Shown one piece after another: positions 1 through 5,241 of a stretch of 5,241 nucleotides of DNA (the first letter of the stretch is position 1; every line of letters starts with the position of its first letter). The notes beneath the pieces were generated by a model. It was not told the DNA's origin. It was given only the letters and a program-made list of their open reading frames with translations, and ran no database searches. A program made the translations under genes and the position numbers. Source of the DNA: Pseudomonadota bacterium (GTDB taxonomy: Bacteria > Pseudomonadota > Alphaproteobacteria > Rhizobiales > Xanthobacteraceae); contig JAEYVN010000291.1 of NCBI GenBank assembly GCA_023431725.1, positions 1 to 5,241 on the forward strand, written 5' to 3'.

Positions 1-28
1 CTGCTTACGGCTCGCGATTGGCACTTCA

Positions 29-1030
29 ATGGAACTCCCCTCTGCAATCCGTCTTGCGATAAGCGCTGCGCTTGAAGGCGTTCCGCTCATCGATCTGCAG
101 CGCGCAGCGCAACGACTGTCGGATCGCTACCGGGCAGAGACACGCGACGGCCGCCAGCATCTTTCGGATAAAATCTCCGCGCTGGCCTATCTCGCCGCGC
201 GGATGCCGGCGACCTATGCCGCGATCCATTCGAGCCTCGAAGCGCTTTCAGACGTGCGGTCAGATTTTGCTCCGGTCACCATGCTTGATGTTGGAGCCGG
301 GCCGGGTACTGGACTGTTTGCCGCGCGCGAGTGCTGGCCGACTGTGACAGAAGCCACTCTGATCGAAAATGCTCCCGAGATTCGTGCCGTCGGTAACGAA
401 CTTCTCGCCTCAAGCGGCATCGCGACGGCGCAATGGCTGTCGCAGGATCTTGCGGCGGTTCCGGTGCTGGACAGAAAATACGATCTCGTCCTGCTTGCTT
501 ATGTCTTGGACGAATTGGCACCCAGCGCGATCCCGTCGCTGATGACGCGTCTCTGGGAGGCCACAGGCGAAACTTTGGTGATCGTCGAGCCGGGGACGCC
601 GGCGGGATGGTCTCGAATCCTGTCGGTCCGAGCGCAGCTTGTTGCCGCGGGTGCGTATCTTGTTGCGCCGTGTCCGCATGCTCTTGCGTGCCCGCTGACG
701 CCACCCGATTGGTGTCACTTCTCCCGGCGCGTCGCTCGATCGCGTATTCATCGCCAGGTCAAGTCCGGTGAAGTGCCCTGGGAGGACGAAAAATACATTT
801 ACGTGGCTGCCTCGCGTCGGCCGGTTCGCCCCCCTCTGGCCCGCGTCATTGCTCCCCCGATGATCCGCGGCGGGACCGTTTCGCTCAAATTGTGTGAAGA
901 AAATGGAACTGCCGCCACGCGCCTCTGGTCACGGCGGAATGGCGGGGCGTTCCGGCAGGCCCGCAAAATGTCCTGGGGCGAAGCAATTGCGGCGGATGCC
1001 ATAATGCTTGCCGATTCGGCTGCTTCCTAG
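29..1030 (+). CDS. Rsm22-family small-subunit ribosomal methyltransferase-like protein, likely Fe-S
   Basis: This 333-residue protein belongs to the Rsm22/METTL17 family, which binds the small ribosomal subunit and helps its assembly or rRNA modification. The bacterial members are poorly studied and the exact target is not known. Seen in the sequence: a helical N-terminus (about 1-70); a Rossmann methyltransferase core with a SAM-binding motif I, LDVGAGPGTG, at residues 86-95; and the family's EPGTP motif at 187-191. A cysteine block follows, CPH (C215), C221 and DWCHF (C229), with an Arg/His/Lys-rich stretch after it. A fourth cysteine, C289, lies in a C-terminal beta-rich part. Four cysteines so spaced match the [4Fe-4S] ligands described for the mitochondrial homologue METTL17. 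The ATG at 29 gives the expected family N-terminus (MELPSAIR). No strong ribosome binding site is visible in the 28 bases available upstream. The gene appears intact. Family assignment is confident; methyltransferase activity is inferred. Confidence 0.93.
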   Translation: MELPSAIRLAISAALEGVPLIDLQRAAQRLSDRYRAETRDGRQHLSDKISALAYLAARMPATYAAIHSSLEALSDVRSDFAPVTMLDVGAGPGTGLFAARECWPTVTEATLIENAPEIRAVGNELLASSGIATAQWLSQDLAAVPVLDRKYDLVLLAYVLDELAPSAIPSLMTRLWEATGETLVIVEPGTPAGWSRILSVRAQLVAAGAYLVAPCPHALACPLTPPDWCHFSRRVARSRIHRQVKSGEVPWEDEKYIYVAASRRPVRPPLARVIAPPMIRGGTVSLKLCEENGTAATRLWSRRNGGAFRQARKMSWGEAIAADAIMLADSAAS

Positions 1031-1138
1031 CTGGATAGGTTCGCACGCCTCTGATGCTGCAATATCCCTATTCGTTGTTCTGATTCCCCTTCTGTTCCGC
1101 TTTGCTTGGAGGCGTCAGAAGCAGGAATGTTGATCCGT

Positions 1139-1144
1139 GGAAGG
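1139..1144 (+). promoter_or_regulatory. Candidate ribosome binding site for the MscS-family gene (start 1148)
   Basis: GGAAGG lies 3 bases before the ATG at 1148; its GGA part is 6 bases away. This supports 1148 as the start, which also gives a compact signal peptide. Two competing in-frame starts exist. ATG 1127 has AGGA directly against it and GGAGG (1108-1112) 14 bases upstream. TTG 1106 has no visible binding site. The choice between 1127 and 1148 is not settled by sequence alone. Confidence 0.4.
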
Positions 1145-1147
1145 TCC

Positions 1148-3673
1148 ATGTCGGTTCATACTCGCTTGCGCCGTTTATTCGTTGCCCTGATCTTTGTCGT
1201 TTCTTTGCCTGTCGCACACGTATCGTTTGCGCAGACAAAGCCACCCGCGGCCGCGTCCAAACCGGCTGCCGACAAACCTGTGCCGGGAAAGCAATCGCCT
1301 GCTCCGGCGACGAACAGCCCGGACGACGGCTCACCTGAAAGTCTGATCCTGTCGCGTACGACGGAGGCGATTGCGCCGCTAAAGGATGCCGTCGATCGGA
1401 TGGAGGAAGCGCTTCGGCAGGACGGCCTGAGTGACGCGCAACTAATTGAACAGCGCGGCAGCATCGACCCCGTTCGGGGCGAACTGAGAGAGATCATCGT
1501 TTCTCTAGAAGGCCGGCTTGCCGATGTCGATACACGACTGAAGCAATTGGGCGATGCGCCTGCCGACGACCAGCCCAAAGAAGATGCGAATCTCACTGCA
1601 GAACGTACGCGTCTGCAGGAGCGGCGTGCTGCGCTGGACAGCGCATTGAAGCAGGCGCGGGTATTGACCTTACGCGCGGAAAGTCTTTCGGACAGGATCA
1701 TTGAACGGCGGCGTGCGCTGTTCACGCAGGAATTGCTGGGGCGGACGTCCAGCGCGCTGGATCCAAGCTTCTGGACCCAGGCCGCAAAGTCTTTGCCTGA
1801 CGGACTTCGCGGCGTCGTGCTTCTCGCGCAAGGCTGGCTCGACCATGCGCGAATAGTCGCAACTTCCGGCACGCTCGTGGCGGCAAGCCTGGTCTTGCTG
1901 GCATTTCTTGTTTGTGTTGGCCTTGTCCTGCGCTGGCTTGGACATCGCGATTTTCGGCCGAGAGAATTGGGCACGCGGTTTGCGAAGTCGTTCTTCGCAA
2001 TCGTTTCTCTGGTGCGCATAGCTTGCACGGCACCCGCAATTGTTGCGGGAGCCGTTTTGATCCTCGATGCCTTCGGGCTGATGCCGCAGCGGATCACGCA
2101 CCTTGGCTTCTCTCTTGCCATAGCGATCGCGATTGCTGCTTTTGGGCGCGGCGTTGCCGTCGGATTGTTCGCACCGGATGAACCCGATCGTCGCTTGCTG
2201 TCCATAAATGACAATGCGGCCAGCCGTGTCTCTTCGGCACTGATCTGGGCGTCTCGTGTTCTGGGCGTCATCGTATTCGTCAATGTCCTCCAGCGCGCCG
2301 TCGTCGCACCGCTTTCTCTGACGGTTGCGACAAGTGCAATTTTCTCCATCATTATCGCTGCCATCCTGTGCCGCTTCCTTTTCGTCGTCGGCCGCAGTCA
2401 CGAGCAGGACGATGAGGTCAGCGGAGCGGGATGGCTCCGGGCTAGCGGCTGGTTGCTTGCGATTGGCATCGCAGCGGCATTGGCCACAGGTTTCATCGGC
2501 CTGGCTGCGTTCCTCGCCGGACGCTTCCTGACCGCCCTCGGTCTTATCGGTGCGCTTTACATCTTCCTTGTGTTCATCGATGCGTTATTCACCGAGGTGC
2601 TGACCGCCTCGACACCCCGGGGACGTGCCGTTGCCAATTTTTTCGGATTGAAGCCGCGTTCGATCGAACTCGTTGGTACGCTGCTATCGGCCGCCATCCG
2701 CATCATCCTCATTCTTGTTGTCCTGCTTCCCTTGTTGGGGCCATGGGGAATCTTCGCGGCGGACTTTTTTGGCGTCGTCCGCGACGTCACCTTCGGAATC
2801 CGCATTGGCGATGTCACGATTTCACTGTCGACCGTCCTGGGCGCATTCGCAACGATCGTTATCGGCATTCTGATAACGCGCGCCGTGCAGCGGTGGCTGG
2901 AAACGCGCTTCCTTCCGCGAACTGCGCTCGACACCAGCCTGCAGCATTCGGTTTCCACGATCTTCAGCTACGTCGGCGTTATAATCGCGATTTCCATCGC
3001 GCTTGCCCAACTCGGCGTCGATTTTCAGAAGATCACCTTGGTGGCGGGCGCGCTGTCCATCGGTATCGGCTTCGGTTTGCAATCGGTCGTTTCGAATTTC
3101 GTCTCCGGCCTCATACTTCTGGCGGAGCGTCCGATCCGGGTTGGCGACATTATCAATGTGAAGGGCGAAGAGGGCCGCGTCCGGCGCATCCACGTCCGTG
3201 CGACCGAGATCGAGACGGGCGATCGCGCCAGTGTCATCATTCCGAACTCTGAGCTGATCACGCAGGTCGTGAAGAACAGGACACATATAGATACATTCGC
3301 GACGGTGTCAGTCCCTGTGCGCGTTGCGTATGGTAGTGACGTGAAGAAGGTTCGCGAGATCCTGCGGCAGATCGCAATGGATCATCCGCACGTCATGCAA
3401 ACTCCTGCGCCGAATGTCTTCCTGACAGGCTTTGGCGAGAACGGCATCAACTTCGAAATGGGATGGGTGGTGCGCAATATCGGTGACGGCGCGGGTGTCA
3501 AAAGCGATATCTGCTTTTCCATTCTGGAAAAGTTTAACGCGCACGGTATCGATATCCCCTATCCCCGGCGGGATGTTCGCATCCAGGGACTGGATGGGGC
3601 TAATTTAGAGATCCCGATGGAGTCGTCGAAGGTCACGGAACCGCCGCCCCCAAAAAAAGCAAAACGGACGTGA
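1148..3673 (+). CDS. MscS-family mechanosensitive ion channel with DUF3772 periplasmic domain
   Basis: This is a large inner-membrane channel (841 residues from this start) of the MscS superfamily, which opens under membrane tension to release solutes during osmotic downshock. A signal peptide (1-28, cleavage probably after VSFA) is followed by a Pro/Ala-rich linker to about residue 60. A charged helical, coiled-coil-like periplasmic region comes next (about 65-200) and contains the DUF3772-type segment (about 120-195). I count roughly ten to eleven hydrophobic segments between about 235 and 665. The last is the pore helix, with GFGLQS at 641-646 (Q645 aligns with the conserved Gln of E. coli MscS) and AERPIRVGD at 659-667. 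The beta domain (about 667-705) and cytosolic alpha/beta domain (about 710-815) follow, then a PPPPKKAKRT tail. The layout resembles the large MscK-like members rather than the small 286-residue MscS. Ion selectivity cannot be read from the sequence. The start could instead be ATG 1127. Confidence 0.93.
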   Translation: MSVHTRLRRLFVALIFVVSLPVAHVSFAQTKPPAAASKPAADKPVPGKQSPAPATNSPDDGSPESLILSRTTEAIAPLKDAVDRMEEALRQDGLSDAQLIEQRGSIDPVRGELREIIVSLEGRLADVDTRLKQLGDAPADDQPKEDANLTAERTRLQERRAALDSALKQARVLTLRAESLSDRIIERRRALFTQELLGRTSSALDPSFWTQAAKSLPDGLRGVVLLAQGWLDHARIVATSGTLVAASLVLLAFLVCVGLVLRWLGHRDFRPRELGTRFAKSFFAIVSLVRIACTAPAIVAGAVLILDAFGLMPQRITHLGFSLAIAIAIAAFGRGVAVGLFAPDEPDRRLLSINDNAASRVSSALIWASRVLGVIVFVNVLQRAVVAPLSLTVATSAIFSIIIAAILCRFLFVVGRSHEQDDEVSGAGWLRASGWLLAIGIAAALATGFIGLAAFLAGRFLTALGLIGALYIFLVFIDALFTEVLTASTPRGRAVANFFGLKPRSIELVGTLLSAAIRIILILVVLLPLLGPWGIFAADFFGVVRDVTFGIRIGDVTISLSTVLGAFATIVIGILITRAVQRWLETRFLPRTALDTSLQHSVSTIFSYVGVIIAISIALAQLGVDFQKITLVAGALSIGIGFGLQSVVSNFVSGLILLAERPIRVGDIINVKGEEGRVRRIHVRATEIETGDRASVIIPNSELITQVVKNRTHIDTFATVSVPVRVAYGSDVKKVREILRQIAMDHPHVMQTPAPNVFLTGFGENGINFEMGWVVRNIGDGAGVKSDICFSILEKFNAHGIDIPYPRRDVRIQGLDGANLEIPMESSKVTEPPPPKKAKRT
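1980..2000. repeat. 8-base inverted repeat inside the MscS-family gene
   Basis: TTGCGAAG (1980-1987) and CTTCGCAA (1993-2000) are exact reverse complements separated by TCGTT. It lies within a membrane-segment coding region (FAKSFFAIV). Such a hairpin can occur by chance in a window of this size. Confidence 0.4.
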
Positions 3674-3748
3674 TTTTGGCCGATTGAGGGGCGATTCACC
3701 TTTCAGTCACCATTTTGCGGCCATGTCGGACGCGTGGGGGTTCGCCAA

Positions 3749-4285
3749 ATGCTCGGCCGTTTGAAACATACCGTCGTCACCGGTGGCTTTTGTCTGGCTC
3801 TGCTTGCCGGCGGCGCCAGCGAGCCGCCACCATCGCAGCCGACCTTTTACCAGAGCATGGCGAATGCAGGCGCCCAGGTGGATGCGCAGGCCGCGGCCTC
3901 AATGATCTCGGGATATCGTCGCAACAACATGCTCGGCGACGTCACCGTCGATCCGCAATTGATGCAGATGGCACAGGAACAGGCCCGAGCGATGGCCACC
4001 AAGGACAAGCTCGACCATAACGTTGTCGGCAATTTCAAGGACCGGCTACGCCGGTCCGGCTATCGGGCCACGGTCGGAGCGGAGAATATCGGTGCGGGCT
4101 ATCACACGCTGGCGGAGGCATTTTCCGGCTGGCGGGATTCTCCTGGCCACAGGGCCAACATGCTGCTGCGAGGCGCGACCCATATGGGAATCGCCGCTGT
4201 GTATGTGCCGAATACCAAGTACAAAGTGTTCTGGGCGCTGATACTTGCGGCGCCCGACGATCGCCGCGCTGAACTGGCGCAATAG
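3749..4285 (+). CDS. CAP (SCP/PR-1-like) domain secreted or envelope protein
   Basis: This 178-residue protein has an N-terminal export signal (residues about 1-24: basic start, then FCLALLAGG) and one CAP domain (about 45-170). CAP-family landmarks seen are H90 in the LDHN segment, E112 in GAENIGAGY, and the WRDSPGHRANML motif with H134. These correspond to the usual His/Glu cavity residues, although the Glu often found shortly after the first His is not evident. Bacterial CAP proteins act outside the cytoplasm; their biochemical role is mostly unknown, so no activity is claimed. The stretch LLAGGAS resembles a lipobox with Gly (codon GGC at 3812-3814) in place of Cys, so the protein may be cleaved by signal peptidase I after A23 or remain anchored. 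The ATG at 3749 is preferred because GGGGG (3736-3740) lies 8 bases upstream. An in-frame GTG at 3734 would add five residues. It follows the channel gene by 75 bases, so co-transcription is possible. Confidence 0.85.
   Translation: MLGRLKHTVVTGGFCLALLAGGASEPPPSQPTFYQSMANAGAQVDAQAAASMISGYRRNNMLGDVTVDPQLMQMAQEQARAMATKDKLDHNVVGNFKDRLRRSGYRATVGAENIGAGYHTLAEAFSGWRDSPGHRANMLLRGATHMGIAAVYVPNTKYKVFWALILAAPDDRRAELAQ
4039..4057. repeat. Perfect 8-base inverted repeat inside the CAP-domain gene
   Basis: GGACCGGC (4039-4046) and GCCGGTCC (4050-4057) are exact reverse complements separated by TAC. The RNA could form a GC-rich hairpin with a three-base loop. It lies wholly in coding sequence (KDRLRRSGYR region), so it may simply reflect codon choice in repeated Arg and Gly codons. 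Confidence 0.5.
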
Positions 4286-4305
4286 CCGGCTAGTCCAGTT
4301 CGCGC
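4266..4305. terminator. Stem-loop over the convergent stop codons; possible bidirectional terminator
   Basis: GAACTGG (4271-4277) pairs with CCAGTTC (4295-4301). The stem extends outward through GCGC (4266-4269) pairing with GCGC (4302-4305) if T4270 is bulged, giving about 11 base pairs. The 17-base loop contains the palindrome TAGCCGGCTA (4283-4292), which consists of the stop codon of the CAP gene, CCGG, and the stop codon of the GNAT gene read from the other strand. The position, exactly between two converging genes 4 bases apart, fits a shared terminator. Against this, neither side has the T-run of a classic intrinsic terminator and the loop is large, so it could instead be a transcript-end stabilising structure or coincidence. 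Confidence 0.35.
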
Positions 4306-4799
4306 TGCATGTGAACTGCACCCGTATCGTATTTGCTGCGCGCTGACGCCTGCAGATCCGGATCATTTGTCCGTCGGAACCCCATGCGCGACCAGAATGG
4401 TTCGCTACCGTTCACCGCAACCAAAGCCATTTGCGTAACAGGTACTGCTCGCGCGACATCCACGATAAGCGGCACCAGCGCACTGGCCAGCTTTCGTCCA
4501 TGCATGGACGGATCGAGCGTGAGGTCGTGGATAAAATAGCTGGAAGGATTTCTAGGCAATGAGTTGAGGAAGGTGTCGAGAGAGGGCGGCGCGCCCTCGA
4601 TCCAGGGATGCGAGAAGCAATAGCCTGCAACAATGTCGTTGGCTGCATGCAGGACAAAGCATCCATTCGGAAACAGTGCGAATTTCTCCTGGAGAACACT
4701 TTGGCGTTCCGGGTATTTGATATGAACACGGTTCGAAAGTGTGCCGATGTCGTGAAGATCCGATGCAGACATCGGCTTCCATAAAGCCGTTTCGGTCAT
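4290..4799 (-). CDS. GNAT-family N-acetyltransferase, substrate unknown
   Basis: This 169-residue protein has a single GNAT fold, the family that moves an acetyl group from acetyl-CoA to an amine. Motif A is seen as SSYFIHDLTLDP followed by SMHGRKLASAL (residues 86-108), and motif B as VAVNGSEPFWSRMGFR (127-142); these form the central beta strand, the acetyl-CoA pyrophosphate loop and the following helix. In that loop the usual R/Q-x-x-G-x-G/A pattern reads H100-G-R-K103-L-A, so Lys stands where Gly is usual. The start MTETALW at 4799 is chosen because it begins the fold directly; a TTG at 4889 would add 30 residues without family character and overlap the upstream gene. No good ribosome binding site is visible, so coupling to the preceding flippase gene (28 bases away) is likely. 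The substrate cannot be told: it could be a sugar nucleotide, a protein N-terminus or a small metabolite. Confidence 0.87.
   Translation of the reverse strand: MTETALWKPMSASDLHDIGTLSNRVHIKYPERQSVLQEKFALFPNGCFVLHAANDIVAGYCFSHPWIEGAPPSLDTFLNSLPRNPSSYFIHDLTLDPSMHGRKLASALVPLIVDVARAVPVTQMALVAVNGSEPFWSRMGFRRTNDPDLQASARSKYDTGAVHMQRELD
4495..4510. repeat. 16-base perfect palindrome inside the GNAT gene
   Basis: CGTCCATGCATGGACG reads identically on both strands, with no mismatch. As RNA it could form a six-base-pair stem with a TGCA loop; as DNA it looks like a symmetric protein-binding site. It spans the codons for P97 to R102, part of the acetyl-CoA-binding loop. No function is claimed. Confidence 0.6.
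4582..4598. repeat. 7-base inverted repeat inside the GNAT gene
   Basis: GAGGGCG (4582-4588) and CGCCCTC (4592-4598) are exact reverse complements around GCG. It is in coding sequence (the EGAPPSL region, residues about 68-74) and is likely a by-product of GC-rich Gly, Ala and Pro codons. Confidence 0.35.
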
Positions 4800-4827
4800 G
4801 GCATGTTCTGGTCCAGGCGAAGTAGAT

Positions 4828-5241
4828 TCAGGTCTGTTTGCCGCCAAAGACGAACAGATGGAAACCAAGCCGCTGCTTCGCGATGGCAAAGATCATCGCC
4901 GATTCCACGATAAAGGCAACCGATGTCGCGACCGCGGCGCCCATGATGCCATAGGCGGGAATGAGCAAGAAACACAGGCCAAGATTGGTAAGAAGGGCGG
5001 CCAGAGCGGTGATGGCACAAAGTTTCTGCTGACCGAGCATGCTGAGAAAACGTTCGCCGGGGCCGATGGCCGCCCGCGCAAGAATGCCGATCGCAAGAAC
5101 GAACATCAACGGGTAGCCGGCGACGAAGCGTTCACCGAACAGGCGGAGCAACGGCCAACCAAAGGCGAGCATCACCATAATTGCGGCGAGCGAGGGCCAG
5201 AATGTCCAGCGGATGGCATCGCGGGTAAAAGCCTTGAGTTC
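4828..5241 (-). CDS. Polysaccharide/lipopolysaccharide flippase (Wzx/MATE-like), C-terminal part
   Basis: The reading frame is open from the right edge of the window to a TGA at 4828-4830, so only the last 137 residues are present and the true start lies outside. The fragment has about four hydrophobic segments (roughly residues 14-36, 44-60, 74-95 and 97-121 of the fragment). It carries features typical of the C-terminal half of oligosaccharide flippases: LFGERFVAGYPLM, the RAAIGPGERFLSMLGQQ loop, and IPAYGIMGAAVATS before the last helix. Family members move lipid-linked sugar units across the inner membrane for lipopolysaccharide, capsule or exopolysaccharide assembly. A MATE or MurJ relationship exists at fold level, but the IPAYGIMGAAVATS pattern points to the polysaccharide branch. 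It probably heads, or sits within, a leftward operon that includes the GNAT gene. The exact sugar substrate cannot be inferred. Confidence 0.8.
   Translation of the reverse strand, partial: ELKAFTRDAIRWTFWPSLAAIMVMLAFGWPLLRLFGERFVAGYPLMFVLAIGILARAAIGPGERFLSMLGQQKLCAITALAALLTNLGLCFLLIPAYGIMGAAVATSVAFIVESAMIFAIAKQRLGFHLFVFGGKQT

Noticed and set aside
276..751. Minus-strand frames opposite the Rsm22 gene
   Set aside because: They overlap the cysteine and SAM motif coding region of a confident gene and have Arg/Pro/Gln-rich shadow composition.
1031..1105. Possible promoter or terminator between the Rsm22 and channel genes
   Set aside because: TTCGCA and CAATAT are only 14 bases apart and match the sigma-70 boxes poorly. 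No hairpin followed by T-run is present, so nothing could be called.
1156..2364. Open frame of about 402 codons on the minus strand opposite the channel gene
   Set aside because: It is rich in Arg, Ser, Ala and Thr with no domain or membrane pattern, and lies wholly antisense to a gene with clear family motifs. Long antisense frames are common in GC-rich coding DNA.
1670..2401. Second minus-strand open frame of about 243 codons in the same region
   Set aside because: Its composition (many Asp, Arg, Gln, Asn) mirrors the hydrophobic codons of the channel's membrane segments read backwards. No recognisable domain or start signal.
2743..3252. Plus-strand frame of about 169 codons inside the channel gene
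   Set aside because: Arg/His-rich translation overlapping the conserved MscS pore region in another frame; it is a shadow with no ribosome binding site evidence.
3674..3748. Possible promoter for the CAP gene
   Set aside because: TTGAGG at 3684 has only TCACCA-like sequence at the expected -10 distance. The gap shows no hairpin, so neither promoter nor terminator is supported.
4642..4655. CTGCATGCAG short palindrome in the GNAT gene
   Set aside because: Ten-base palindromes are expected several times in a window of this size, and nothing else marks this one.
4800..4889. Longer GNAT start (TTG at 4889)
   Set aside because: The added 30 residues have no family character and would overlap the flippase coding sequence by about 60 bases, whereas ATG 4799 begins directly before the GNAT fold.

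Overview
The window looks like an ordinary stretch of alphaproteobacterial chromosome. The DNA is moderately GC-rich, coding is dense, and no mobile-element, phage, CRISPR, tRNA or rRNA signature is visible. The gene types (Rsm22-type ribosomal methyltransferase, a DUF3772-type MscS channel, a small CAP-domain secreted protein, a GNAT acetyltransferase and a polysaccharide flippase) together suggest Rhizobiales, most likely the Bradyrhizobium/Afipia/Rhodopseudomonas group. That placement rests on family recognition from memory, not on a search.

Layout: three genes point rightward. An Rsm22-family protein (29-1030) starts just inside the left edge. After a gap of about 117 bases comes a large MscS-family mechanosensitive channel with a signal peptide and periplasmic coiled coil (best start 1148, end 3673). 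After a further 75 bases comes a CAP/SCP-domain envelope protein (best start 3749, end 4285). Two genes on the minus strand converge on these: the C-terminal part of a Wzx/MATE-like polysaccharide flippase entering from the right edge (4828-5241), followed 28 bases later by a GNAT acetyltransferase (4799-4290). The convergent stop codons are only 4 bases apart and lie in the loop of a stem-loop. No stretch over 300 bases lacks a gene.

How the genes relate: the Rsm22 protein acts on small ribosomal subunit assembly and has no obvious link to the rest. The channel and the CAP protein both act at the cell envelope. The flippase exports lipid-linked sugar chains across the inner membrane, and the GNAT gene, probably co-transcribed with it, has an unknown substrate.

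I found no convincing undescribed system. The points worth a second look are small: the stem-loop holding both convergent stops, a 16-base perfect palindrome lying on the acetyl-CoA-binding loop of the GNAT gene together with an unusual Lys in that loop, a CAP-protein signal sequence resembling a lipoprotein signal with Gly where Cys would be, and the four-cysteine iron-sulfur pattern of the Rsm22 protein.
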